Below are positions 50,274-58,586 of a stretch of DNA of 64,000 bases, piece by piece. Numbering within the stretch: position 1 is the stretch's first letter; every line of letters starts with the position of its first letter. Origin of the DNA: Rhizobiaceae bacterium (GTDB lineage Bacteria > Pseudomonadota > Alphaproteobacteria > Rhizobiales > Rhizobiaceae); contig JAHBYU010000016.1 in NCBI GenBank assembly GCA_019635775.1, forward strand, positions 43,159 to 107,158. Reading direction: 5' to 3'. The notes under the pieces are model-generated. The model was not told the origin of the DNA. It did not search any database and was given only the letters and a program-made list of their open reading frames with translations. The position numbers and the translations under genes are program-made.

Positions 50274-52259
50274 ATGGCAACTGAATCAGTCGCAGCCGGC
50301 CGAGGGGATTTCGTATCCAACCTGGGCCGCATCTATACCATTTACACTGGAGGGTTCATCGCCTTCATCATCCTGATGGCGATCCTCAGCGCGCTTGGCG
50401 TGCCAAACCGCATCATCGGCTACATGTTTGTCGGTTTCACAATCCTGATCTACGCGGTGATCGGCATCCTCAGCCGCACCATGCAGGTCGGCGAGTACTA
50501 CGTTGCCGGCAGACGCGTACCCGCTATCTACAACGGCATGGCGACCGGCGCAGACTGGATGTCCGGCGCATCCTTCGTCGGCATGGCCGGTACACTCTAC
50601 CTGCTGGGCTATGATGGACTGGCCTTTGTACTCGGTTGGACGGGTGGGTATGTTCTCGTGGCCATCCTGGTCGCCCCGTATCTCCGTAAATTCGGCGCCT
50701 ACACCGTTCCGGATTTTCTCTCCGCCCGGTACGGCGGTAACCTGGCGCGCTTCATCGGCGTGATTGTTCTGTTCTCCTGCTCGTTCACATATGTGGTGGC
50801 ACAGATCTACGCGACCGGCATCATCTCCGCCCGTTTCCTAGGCCTGGATTTCAACGTGGCGGTTTATGTTGGATTGGCCGGTATCCTTGTCTGCTCGATG
50901 CTCGGCGGCATGCGCGCCGTAACCTGGACGCAAGTCGCCCAGTACATCGTGCTGATCATCGCCTATCTGATTCCGGCAATCTGGATGTCCACGATCAAGA
51001 CCGGCATCCCGATCCCGCAGTTGATGCAGGGGCAAGCGCTTCAGGGCATCGCGGCGCTCGAAGCCGCACAGGGTATCGCAGTTGGCCATGCGACGCCGTT
51101 CTCACATGGTGGATACAACGCGCTCAATTATTTCCTGTTGATCCTGTGTCTGATGGTCGGAACCGCATCGCTGCCTCACGTGCTCATGCGCTACTTCACG
51201 ACACCTTCGGTGCGCGAGGCCCGCGTTTCCGTGGCGTGGTCGCTGCTGTTCATCTTCATCCTCTATTTCACGGCGCCAGCCTATGCGGCCTTTGCAAAGT
51301 GGACGATGCTTGACCTGGTAGCCTCCGGCCTGACGCCCGAGAACATCGCTGACAAGGCATCGTGGATGTTCAGATGGGCCGCTGCAGACAACTCGCTGGT
51401 GCAAATCTGCGGCAAGGCTGCGATTGATGCGGCGGCCGTTGCGGCCGCGTGCGGCGAGGCCGGCGTGACCAACATCGCGTTCGCAAACATCAACCTCAAC
51501 GCGGACATGATCGTGCTTGCAACACCCGAGATGGCCGGCATGCCATATGTCATATCGGGCCTGGTTGCCGCAGGCGGTCTTGCGGCCGCGTTGTCAACGG
51601 CGGATGGGCTCCTGCTGGCCATTGCAAACGCACTCAGCCACGACATCTATTACAAGATGATCGATCAGAACGCACCTACGGCCCGGCGCCTGGTCGTCTC
51701 GCGCGTTCTGCTTGTGCTGGTTGCGATTGCCGCGGCATATGTGGCCTCCACAAAGCCGGCGGACATCCTTGCAATGGTGTCCTGGGCCTTCTCGCTAGCC
51801 GCCGCCGGCTTGTTCCCGGCGCTGGTTCTGGGTGTATGGTGGAAGCGCGCGAACTCGCCAGGCGCGATCGCGGGCATGATAGCCGGATTTGGCGTCTGTC
51901 TCTATTATCTCCTGGGCACCCGCTACGGAGCGGTTGGCTTCTATGAGATGTGGAGTGGGCTCTCTACCGCGACACCGGAAGCGATAGCCAAGTTCGAGGA
52001 ACTGAAGGCCGCCTACGCCGCGGCCGCACCAGACGCTCAAGCCGCAGCTTGGGCAGCCCTCGATAAGCATGCGCAGTCGATTGCCAATTGGTGGGGGGTA
52101 AAGAACCTTTCAGCCGCCGCGTTCGGTCTGCCGGTGGGCTTCCTCGTGATGTACGTGGTTTCGCGCCTCACCAAGGAACCGTCGAGCGAACTGCAGAACT
52201 TCATCGAGGAGTTGCGTATTCCACGTGGCAACACCCTGATGGAAGAAAAGTCGGCCTGA
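50274..52259 (+). CDS. Sodium:solute symporter (acetate/organic-acid type)
   Basis: A 661-residue membrane protein with about 13 helices of the SSS family, in the branch paired with DUF4212 (VC_2705 type). Family motifs are YYVAGRRVPAIYNGMATGAD and ASFVGMAGTLYLLGYDGLAF near residue 100, and GLAAALSTADGLLLAIANAL near 440. It probably imports acetate or another small carboxylate with sodium or protons. The large loops (residues about 340-410 and 565-605) are typical of this branch. Confidence 0.9.
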   Translation: MATESVAAGRGDFVSNLGRIYTIYTGGFIAFIILMAILSALGVPNRIIGYMFVGFTILIYAVIGILSRTMQVGEYYVAGRRVPAIYNGMATGADWMSGASFVGMAGTLYLLGYDGLAFVLGWTGGYVLVAILVAPYLRKFGAYTVPDFLSARYGGNLARFIGVIVLFSCSFTYVVAQIYATGIISARFLGLDFNVAVYVGLAGILVCSMLGGMRAVTWTQVAQYIVLIIAYLIPAIWMSTIKTGIPIPQLMQGQALQGIAALEAAQGIAVGHATPFSHGGYNALNYFLLILCLMVGTASLPHVLMRYFTTPSVREARVSVAWSLLFIFILYFTAPAYAAFAKWTMLDLVASGLTPENIADKASWMFRWAAADNSLVQICGKAAIDAAAVAAACGEAGVTNIAFANINLNADMIVLATPEMAGMPYVISGLVAAGGLAAALSTADGLLLAIANALSHDIYYKMIDQNAPTARRLVVSRVLLVLVAIAAAYVASTKPADILAMVSWAFSLAAAGLFPALVLGVWWKRANSPGAIAGMIAGFGVCLYYLLGTRYGAVGFYEMWSGLSTATPEAIAKFEELKAAYAAAAPDAQAAAWAALDKHAQSIANWWGVKNLSAAAFGLPVGFLVMYVVSRLTKEPSSELQNFIEELRIPRGNTLMEEKSA

Positions 52260-52278
52260 CACTGGCTGTTGTCGACGC

Positions 52279-52313
52279 AAGACTGGGCCCGGCTTCCGGG
52301 CCCAGTCTTGTTT
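52279..52313 (+). terminator. Intrinsic terminator after the symporter
   Basis: A 14-base perfect stem, 52279-52292 with 52296-52309, three-base loop, then GTTT. It ends the DUF4212/symporter operon. Confidence 0.85.
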
Positions 52314-52423
52314 ACGTATTATTTGACCCTCGAAATATCGCAAAATGACTCTGCGCCGTGAATATCCCGATATGACCGACGACGGACTTATTCTAAGACA
52401 TTGGTGACGGTCATGGAGGTCGG

Positions 52424-52732
52424 ATGAGCCCGTTCTGGAGCTATTGGTATTTTCATGTCCCGAACTTCATACTCGCAGCGATCATGTACACATTGCTCGG
52501 GCGCCTCGCACTCGGTTTTTTCGTTCCAGAGAACTGGGACAACTTCATTTGGCGTGGCTTTCGGCTGGTAACAGACCCGGTTGTGCGCGTGGTGCGGTTC
52601 ATTACCCCCGACGTTCTCGCCCAACCTGTAGTCCTGGTTTTTGCCACATTGTGGCTGATGGCACTAAGGCTGGGTTATTTCCTCTTCCTCTTCAACGCAG
52701 GGCTGACGCCTGCCGCATCGGGAACGAACTGA
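52424..52732 (+). CDS. YggT-like membrane protein
   Basis: A 102-residue protein with two hydrophobic helices (about 10-32 and 66-92) separated by a polar loop (VPENWDNFIWRGFRLVTDPV). The loop pattern with TDPVVRVVRFITP resembles YggT repeats. Function unknown. It is one base upstream of another small membrane protein, so the two are likely co-translated. Confidence 0.6.
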   Translation: MSPFWSYWYFHVPNFILAAIMYTLLGRLALGFFVPENWDNFIWRGFRLVTDPVVRVVRFITPDVLAQPVVLVFATLWLMALRLGYFLFLFNAGLTPAASGTN

Positions 52733-52733
52733 G

Positions 52734-53057
52734 ATGGGTGATCGCTCGGGGTTGGTTCCAGTTATGGCCGTGTCGATCGTCAACGGGATCTTCTCGCCGT
52801 GGGTGCTCGTACTGTTCGTGCTCTATCCAGTCTGGTATCCGTCATGGGCGCCTGCGACCACGCAGTTTGTCTACATGGCCAGCGCGCTGATTCTGTCTAC
52901 ATTGACAATGATGGTGTCTGGGGTGCCGGCAGCGCTTTACAAAAGATTGTCGTCAACCCCGAATAACATGATCGCCTCGACAATATGGCTGGCTGGAGCG
53001 GCGCTGCTAGCCATGCCCGCAGTACCCAACGTACTCAAAGCCCTGGGCTTGGACTGA
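52734..53057 (+). CDS. Small membrane protein, unrecognised
   Basis: A 107-residue protein with three hydrophobic segments (about 14-32, 40-62 and 80-100) and a central VPAALYKRLSSTPNN loop. It follows the YggT-like gene after one base and is ended by a terminator shared with convergent glnII. No family assigned. Confidence 0.6.
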   Translation: MGDRSGLVPVMAVSIVNGIFSPWVLVLFVLYPVWYPSWAPATTQFVYMASALILSTLTMMVSGVPAALYKRLSSTPNNMIASTIWLAGAALLAMPAVPNVLKALGLD

Positions 53058-53090
53058 TCGGTGCACAAGTCGTAACCGGGCGCTCCGAAC

Positions 53091-53123
53091 AAAAAGGGCC
53101 GCGCGTTACGCACGGCCCTTTTT
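53091..53123. terminator. Bidirectional intrinsic terminator
   Basis: GGGCCG (53096-53101) pairs with CGGCCC (53113-53118), extended by an inner GCG/CGC pairing, flanked by A and T runs. It separates the small membrane genes from glnII. Confidence 0.85.
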
Positions 53124-53139
53124 GAACGAAGCGAAATGT

Positions 53140-54183
53140 TTAGGCGGCAACTGCTTTTTTGAAAGCGTCTGTCGACACCTCCGAGATCGTCTTCAAAACC
53201 TGCGATGCGATCGCATAGGGGTCGCCCTGCGAGTTCGGACGCCGATCCTCAAGGTAGCCCTTGTAGTCGTTCTTGATGAAGGAATGCGGAACGCGGATCG
53301 ACGCGCCACGGTCAGCTATACCGTAGCTGAATTTGTTCCACGGCGCGGTCTCATGCTTGCCTGTGAGACGCTTGTCGTTGTCCGGGCCGTAGACAGCAAT
53401 GTGGTCCATCAGGTTCTTGTCGAATGCCGCCATCAGGGCTTCGAAATAGTCCTTGCCGCCGACAGTGCGCATGTACTCCGTCGAGAAGTTGCAGTGCATG
53501 CCCGAGCCGTTCCAGTCGGTGTCGCCGAGTGGCTTGCAGTGGAACTCGATGTCCACACCATACTTTTCCGTCAGGCGCAGAAGCAGGTAACGCGCGATCC
53601 ACACTTCGTCAGCCGCCTTTTTGGATCCCTTGCCGAATATCTGGAATTCCCACTGGCCCTTGGCCACTTCGGCATTGATGCCTTCGTGGTTGATGCCCGC
53701 TTCGAGGCAGAGTTCCAGGTGTTCTTCAACGATCTCGCGAGCGACATCACCGACGTTCTTGAAGCCGACGCCGGTGTAGTACGGGCCCTGCGGTGCCGGA
53801 TAGCCGTGCTCCGGGAAACCGAGCGGACGCCCATCCTTGTAGAAGAAGTACTCCTGCTCGAAGCCGAACCATGCGCCCGGATCGTCTAGGATGGTGGCGC
53901 GGGAGTTCGTCGAATGCGGCGTGACGCCATCCGGCATCATGACTTCGCACATGACAAGCAAACCGTTCTTGCGTGCAGGATCAGGATAGACGGCAACAGG
54001 CTTCAGAACGCAATCGGAAGAATGGCCCTCAGCCTGCATGGTCGACGAACCATCGAACCCCCAAAGTGGCAGTTGATCAAGGGAGGGGAAGGTGTCGAAC
54101 TCCTTGATTTGCGTCTTGCCACGCAGGTTCGGTACCGGGGTATAGCCGTCGAGCCAGATGTACTCGAGTTTATATTTCGTCAT
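53140..54183 (-). CDS. glnII: Glutamine synthetase type II
   Basis: A 347-residue eukaryotic-type glutamine synthetase, found in Rhizobiales beside GSI. Signatures are YIWLDGYTPVPNLRGKTQI, LPLWGFDGSSTMQAEGHSSD and DTDWNGSGMHCNFSTEYMR. It lacks the GSI adenylylation site and is normally controlled at transcription by NtrC with sigma-54 and at translation by GstI. Both features are visible here: a consensus sigma-54 promoter upstream and a divergent gstI homologue. Confidence 0.97.
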   Translation of the reverse strand: MTKYKLEYIWLDGYTPVPNLRGKTQIKEFDTFPSLDQLPLWGFDGSSTMQAEGHSSDCVLKPVAVYPDPARKNGLLVMCEVMMPDGVTPHSTNSRATILDDPGAWFGFEQEYFFYKDGRPLGFPEHGYPAPQGPYYTGVGFKNVGDVAREIVEEHLELCLEAGINHEGINAEVAKGQWEFQIFGKGSKKAADEVWIARYLLLRLTEKYGVDIEFHCKPLGDTDWNGSGMHCNFSTEYMRTVGGKDYFEALMAAFDKNLMDHIAVYGPDNDKRLTGKHETAPWNKFSYGIADRGASIRVPHSFIKNDYKGYLEDRRPNSQGDPYAIASQVLKTISEVSTDAFKKAVAA

Positions 54184-54264
54184 TCTGACCTCACATAAGC
54201 GATGAGTGTAACCAGTGCCCTGTCGGGCGCCTCCGGCCTGAAAAGCCGCAGTCGCACATGGTTA

Positions 54265-54280
54265 AGCAAAGGGCGTGCCA
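54265..54280 (-). promoter_or_regulatory. Sigma-54 promoter of glnII
   Basis: Read on the minus strand, TGGCACGCCCTTTGCT is a full match to the sigma-54 consensus TGGCAC-N5-TTGCW, 82 bases before the glnII start. Further upstream a GGTGCG/CGCACC dyad (54300-54320) may be part of the activator region, though its half-site order is opposite to the usual NtrC site. Confidence 0.85.
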
Positions 54281-54490
54281 GCTTGGTTCGTCTATAGATG
54301 GTGCGGCGCGATATCGCACCGCGAAAGACGCTCAGGGAACAGCAGTTGCTTGGGAGCCCGGCAAGAATTCTTGTTGCTCATATCTTATGCATTTGGTGAA
54401 TTTTTTTTAGGCAAGTTGCCTCGTCTACTTGCAAGGCCGCCGATTCTGTCTAATTGATTGAGTCACGGAACAGAAAAAGAGGAATCCGAC

Positions 54491-54685
54491 ATGGACGCGA
54501 CTACCCATCGCCCGTCGGCAACAATTCTCGCCTTTCCAGCCGGTGGCCGGAGAAGTGCCTCTAATTTAGGCTGGAAAGCCAAATTTGCGGCAGAGGTTCG
54601 AGCCATCCGCAATCTGAAAATTGCGCCGGAAACGAGTTGGTATCATCAGGATGCAATCGATAGCTTGAACCCGCGCAAAAACTGA
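54491..54685 (+). CDS. gstI: Glutamine synthetase translation inhibitor (DUF2735)
   Basis: A 64-residue protein of the DUF2735 family (RPSATILAFPAGGRRSAS, then WYHQDAI near the end). In Rhizobium leguminosarum the 63-residue GstI, encoded divergently from glnII, blocks glnII translation when ammonium is plentiful. Size, position and orientation agree here. ATG 54491 has GAGG nine bases upstream; the longer frame from 54458 is not supported. A terminator follows. Confidence 0.85.
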   Translation: MDATTHRPSATILAFPAGGRRSASNLGWKAKFAAEVRAIRNLKIAPETSWYHQDAIDSLNPRKN

Positions 54686-54702
54686 GAATTGCCGACGAAA
54701 TG

Positions 54703-54730
54703 AAAAGCCCCGCACATGCGGGGCCTTTTT
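54703..54730 (+). terminator. Intrinsic terminator after gstI
   Basis: GCCCCGC (54707-54713) pairs with GCGGGGC (54718-54724) across ACAT, with AAAA before and CTTTTT after. Confidence 0.9.
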
Positions 54731-54900
54731 GTCGGTGGTAGCTGTGATCGATTTCTACACCGCTGCCGCTTGTAGCAGAGGTTCCATTTTTTCCTGGCAA
54801 CTCTTCATGGAAGAGATTTCCGTTTCCCGGGCTTGAACGGTATCCCTGAGGGAAAGGCAAAGATAACGCTAGGGCTTCCAGCAGGTGCAAGTTCAAGGCT

Positions 54901-55698
54901 TCAGGCGCCCGGTGCGAGCGCCCTGATAAGTTCCGATGCAGCGATCATATCCCGCTTGCGGGATGCCTGTCTGGCAAGCGCCTCAGAGTCCTGCCCCCAT
55001 TGCTCCGCCTGAAAGCTTTCGTCGACATGCGCGGCACTCCAGGCCTGCTCCACGTCTAGCTCACCGAAGTCCACCGCCAAGGCGAGGAGCGCCGAACCGG
55101 TTAGCGTCGTCATCACATGTAGGGCGGCAAGCCGCAGCGGATCGGCGCGCTGGCTGAGATGGACGCCCAGCACAGCGATTGCCTCACGTGGCTGCTCGAC
55201 ATGGACAACGCCTTCGGCGAGGTTGAACCGTGCGCCGAGCGAGCCCCTCGCCCAGTCCAGGACCGGATCCCAGGCTTCGTTCTGGCGACGAACCAACGTG
55301 TCAGGACCATCAGCACGATAGCAGAGGAGATCAGACGACGAGAAGCGTAGTATGTCCTCCAGCACCGCTTGCGGGTCCGAGGCAACGCCGTCGAGTGCCG
55401 TGTTTGCCAGCCGGTAGACTGGCATTGAGGCCAGGTCGATGGTTTCACCCTGGGCCGAGAATTCGGCCGCAACCAACTTGGCTGCGCGCCTGCTAGGAAG
55501 CAAAAGCGTAGCCTTGCCAGGCGTCTTGACGGTCCGGCCGTCGAGCTTAACGACATGACCGCCCTCCCCCTCGACGACGGAAACATCCTTGTAAAAACGC
55601 TTCGGCTGCGGCGTGCGCATTTGTAGCTGCGCACGGCGTATCGGATCCGGATCGGAAAGATATGTTCCCGCCTCGAGGTCGTTTAGAATGTCACGCAT
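54901..55698 (-). CDS. ATP12-family F1-ATPase assembly chaperone
   Basis: A 265-residue homologue of mitochondrial ATP12, which helps assemble the alpha subunit of F1-ATPase; found in alphaproteobacteria. Family features are KRFYKDVSVVEGEGGHVVKL, LDGRTVKTPGKATLLLPS, SDLLCYRADGPDTLVRRQNE and WDPVLDWA. Downstream of the EamA gene by 8 bases on the same strand. Confidence 0.92.
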   Translation of the reverse strand: MRDILNDLEAGTYLSDPDPIRRAQLQMRTPQPKRFYKDVSVVEGEGGHVVKLDGRTVKTPGKATLLLPSRRAAKLVAAEFSAQGETIDLASMPVYRLANTALDGVASDPQAVLEDILRFSSSDLLCYRADGPDTLVRRQNEAWDPVLDWARGSLGARFNLAEGVVHVEQPREAIAVLGVHLSQRADPLRLAALHVMTTLTGSALLALAVDFGELDVEQAWSAAHVDESFQAEQWGQDSEALARQASRKRDMIAASELIRALAPGA

Positions 55699-55706
55699 TT
55701 CAAGCC

Positions 55707-56615
55707 TTAGGTTCCTGTCGCGTTGCGTGGCTGTCGGTTAACCAGCGCAAGTCCAGCAACGATCAGCGCCAACGCCAGAAAGATAGTTGCTCCCAACGCC
55801 TCGCCAAGGAGAACGCCTCCAAGAAGTACACCGAACACCGGGGTAAGAATGGTAAAGCTCGACAGTCCGGAAGCCGGATAGCGCTGCACCATCGAAAACC
55901 AAACGACATAGGTGACCGCGACGATGTAAAGCGCCTGGAAGGCGAGCGCCCCTGTCGCTGCCAGTCCTACATCACGGATCGCAGGCCCGGCAAAGGGCAA
56001 CGTGACGGCGGCCATCAAGGCGGCCGTCGCCAGTTGGTAGAGCAGCAGTTTTTCAGGCGCGATGGTCGAAAGCCGCGTTCCCTTGATCAGGATCATGGTC
56101 GCGGCCCATGCCACACCCGCGGCAAGGCTGAGGATGTCGCCGAACAGCGCGTCCGGCCCCGGTGCGCTCAGCCTGTCGGAAAAGATGAGCACAAGCCCCG
56201 CGAACGCCAGGATCAACCCAGCAAACTTGCGCGCTGATATTCTTTCGCCGAGGAGGAAGTGGCCTGCAATCAGGGTCCAGAATGGCATGGTGTTCACAAG
56301 AAGCGTGTTGCGAGCCACCGACGTGTAGTCGAGGCCAACGAAGATCAACTGGAACTCAAGCCCGAAAAGCAAACCCGCAAGCAGCCCGACCCATAGCGTT
56401 CCGTCCCGCTCGAACAGACGCACGCCACGCCAGCGACACCAGAGAAAGACAAGAAAGCTGCCCGCAGCAGAGCGCGTAAGCGCAACGAGGATCGGACTGT
56501 ATCCGGTGTTTGCAATCTTGGCAGCCACACCGTTCAGTCCCCAAGAGAAGGTCAGCGCGATCATTACCGCGACAGCAAAAGCATCGATCGCATCGCGTCG
56601 ACCGGCAGGCGACAT
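55707..56615 (-). CDS. EamA/DMT family transporter
   Basis: A 302-residue inner-membrane protein with ten predicted helices in two EamA repeats (about 10-140 and 150-290). Substrate unknown; relatives export amino acids or metabolites. The ATG at 56615 lies five bases after the upstream pseudouridine synthase stop; the in-frame extension to 56666 would overlap that gene. Confidence 0.85.
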   Translation of the reverse strand: MSPAGRRDAIDAFAVAVMIALTFSWGLNGVAAKIANTGYSPILVALTRSAAGSFLVFLWCRWRGVRLFERDGTLWVGLLAGLLFGLEFQLIFVGLDYTSVARNTLLVNTMPFWTLIAGHFLLGERISARKFAGLILAFAGLVLIFSDRLSAPGPDALFGDILSLAAGVAWAATMILIKGTRLSTIAPEKLLLYQLATAALMAAVTLPFAGPAIRDVGLAATGALAFQALYIVAVTYVVWFSMVQRYPASGLSSFTILTPVFGVLLGGVLLGEALGATIFLALALIVAGLALVNRQPRNATGT

Positions 56616-56620
56616 GGCCG

Positions 56621-57604
56621 TCACTCGGCTTCCCCGTTTGCCTCGTCGAAGCCGAGCAGATTCCAACTCTGGCGCATGTGTGGCGGCATAGGCGCGGTCA
56701 CGTCGATCCTTCCGCCATCCGGGTGTGGAACGACAATCCGCCGCGCATGCAGATGCAGCCTGTTCTGCATCCCGCCGGGAAAATCCCAGTTGGTGTCTGC
56801 CTCGAAATATTTTGGATCACCGATAATCGGACAGCCGATATAGGCGGCATGGACGCGCAGTTGATGGGTCCGCCCTGTGTAGGGCTCCATCTCAACCCAT
56901 GACAGCGTCTGTCCGGCCTGTTCGAGTACGCGGTAGTACGACACGGCGTGATCGGCGCCCTTCTCCCCATGCCTAGCCACGCGCATGCGGTCGCCGTCCG
57001 GCGTCTGTTCCTTTATCAGCCAGGTCGATATCTTGTCCTCACGCTTGGGTGGCACGCCTTTGACCAGGGCCCAGTATGTCTTCTTCGTCTCGCGCTCCCG
57101 GAACGCTTCAGCGAGCTTCATGGCCGCGAGCCGAGTCCGCGCCACCACCAGGACGCCGGAGGTATCACGGTCAAGCCTGTGAACGAGACGTGGTCTCTCG
57201 CCCTTCTTGTTACGCCATGCCTCAAGCATCGAGTCGACGCTTCGTGTCACGCCTGAGCCGCCCTGCACGGCAAGTCCTGCCGGCTTGTTGAAGACGAAGA
57301 CCTTCGGATCTTCGTGCAGCAGCATCTGGCGAAGCACATCGCCGTCGTCCTGGCCGCGTATCGTCTTGGAGGTAAGCGGACCGGCACCGGCCTTGTCGAC
57401 CAGTAGCGGAGGAACACGCACGGTCTGGCCCGGTTCAACGCGCGAATCCGCCTTTGCCCGTCCACCGTCGATGCGAATCTGGCCCGAGCGCAGCAGCTTC
57501 TGAAGATGCCCGAAGCCCAGCCCCGGATAGTGCACCTTGAACCACCGGTCGAGGCGCATGCCGGCCTCGCCGTCTTCTACCTTGATTTGCTCTACGCCAG
57601 CCAT
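56621..57604 (-). CDS. RluC/RluD-type pseudouridine synthase
   Basis: A 327-residue enzyme that converts uridines in large-subunit rRNA to pseudouridine. An N-terminal S4 RNA-binding domain (about 12-70, RLDRWFKVHYPGLGFGHLQK) precedes the catalytic domain with the Asp-containing motif LVHRLDRDTSGVLVVARTR and the EPYTGRTHQLRVHAAYIG segment. RluC (955/2504/2580) is the closest guess, but RluD-type specificity cannot be excluded. Confidence 0.9.
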   Translation of the reverse strand: MAGVEQIKVEDGEAGMRLDRWFKVHYPGLGFGHLQKLLRSGQIRIDGGRAKADSRVEPGQTVRVPPLLVDKAGAGPLTSKTIRGQDDGDVLRQMLLHEDPKVFVFNKPAGLAVQGGSGVTRSVDSMLEAWRNKKGERPRLVHRLDRDTSGVLVVARTRLAAMKLAEAFRERETKKTYWALVKGVPPKREDKISTWLIKEQTPDGDRMRVARHGEKGADHAVSYYRVLEQAGQTLSWVEMEPYTGRTHQLRVHAAYIGCPIIGDPKYFEADTNWDFPGGMQNRLHLHARRIVVPHPDGGRIDVTAPMPPHMRQSWNLLGFDEANGEAE

Positions 57605-57664
57605 TGCTCAACCTTCAAGCTGCGCGCAATAGCACCCGCCTCGCCTGTCAGCCAGCCCCGTCTG

Positions 57665-58045
57665 TCAGGCCAATACTCTTGCGAGCCATAAGCCGGCAAG
57701 TATGGCGACCAGGGAACCCACGACACTGGCAAGCACATAGGCGACCGCCGGGACGCTCGGACCTCGTTCCAGGAGCGTGGCGAAATCGAGCGAGAAGGCC
57801 GAAAACGTCGTGAAGCCGCCAAGGATGCCTGTCGCCACAAAAAGGCGCAGTTCGTTCGAGGCGTTGAAGCGGCGCGCGAGGAGTTCGATAAAGATGCCCA
57901 TCGCAAACGAACCCGCAATGTTGATCGCCATGGTGCCCCAGGGAAAATTCGGCCCGAGCAGCCTCAGTGCGGCAAGATTGACCATATGACGGAGCGAGGC
58001 GCCGATGGCGCCGCCGAGCGCAACGAGCAGAAGGTGGAACATCAT
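57665..58045 (-). CDS. crcB: Fluoride ion transporter CrcB
   Basis: A 126-residue Fluc-type fluoride channel with four membrane helices. Conserved motifs are GGAIGASLRHMVN, FPWGTMAINIAGSFAMG and TGILGGFTTFSAFSLD. ATG 58045 gives a standard-length protein; the frame open to 58108 adds an atypical polar extension. No fluoride riboswitch was recognised upstream. Confidence 0.93.
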   Translation of the reverse strand: MMFHLLLVALGGAIGASLRHMVNLAALRLLGPNFPWGTMAINIAGSFAMGIFIELLARRFNASNELRLFVATGILGGFTTFSAFSLDFATLLERGPSVPAVAYVLASVVGSLVAILAGLWLARVLA

Positions 58046-58108
58046 GCCGATGTGATGCGCCGATGAGCTTTTCCCGTCAACCGCACCGGTGATTGTACCG
58101 TCGGTCAC

Positions 58109-58489
58109 TTATTGTTCGGAACTCTTATGGGCCTGTTCCACCGCTGCATATGCGAGAACAAGCCACAGATTTCGCAGGCTCCACGCATTGGCGGATTGCT
58201 TCTTTCGCCTGACCCGATCGAAATGCTCCGAGGCGAGGAATTCCGGCAAGCTCTTGGCTGCTCGGGCTGTGTTGCAGGGCGCACATGCAGGGATCCACAA
58301 TCCGCCTGCCTTGTGCGACCGGGGGATTACGTGGTCTTTGGTTGCACTTGCGCGCCCAGGTTTGTTGGCAGCAAAATCGATGAAAGATCCACAATAGGCG
58401 CACGAACCCAAAAGATGGTCGGGCCACGCGCCTCCTGCCTTGCGCGTCAATGGCGCAACGGGATGCGTTGAACTCGTCCGCGTGCTCAT
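58109..58489 (-). CDS. HNH endonuclease family protein
   Basis: A 126-residue protein with a compact HNH nuclease core: CAYCGSF, then DHVIPRSHKAGGLW, then CAPCNTAR, giving a CxxC pair on each side of the Asp-His catalytic strand. The C-terminal 40 residues are helical. Possible roles include restriction or repair nuclease; the target is unknown. It sits 63 bases upstream of crcB on the same strand. Confidence 0.8.
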   Translation of the reverse strand: MSTRTSSTHPVAPLTRKAGGAWPDHLLGSCAYCGSFIDFAANKPGRASATKDHVIPRSHKAGGLWIPACAPCNTARAAKSLPEFLASEHFDRVRRKKQSANAWSLRNLWLVLAYAAVEQAHKSSEQ

Positions 58490-58586
58490 CGTTGAAACTA
58501 GCCAGAAATTCCTTTGAATTCCGCTAATTCCAGCTGAAAACTCTTAATTTTTTCGACGGTCGTCAAAATCATCACCCGATGACCGG

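Noticed and set aside
54561-54896. 111-codon minus-strand frame opposite gstI
   Set aside because: It reads through the gstI terminator and lacks coding character.
58046-58110. Fluoride riboswitch before crcB
   Set aside because: The gap between the HNH gene and crcB is short and I could not fit the conserved fluoride aptamer to it.
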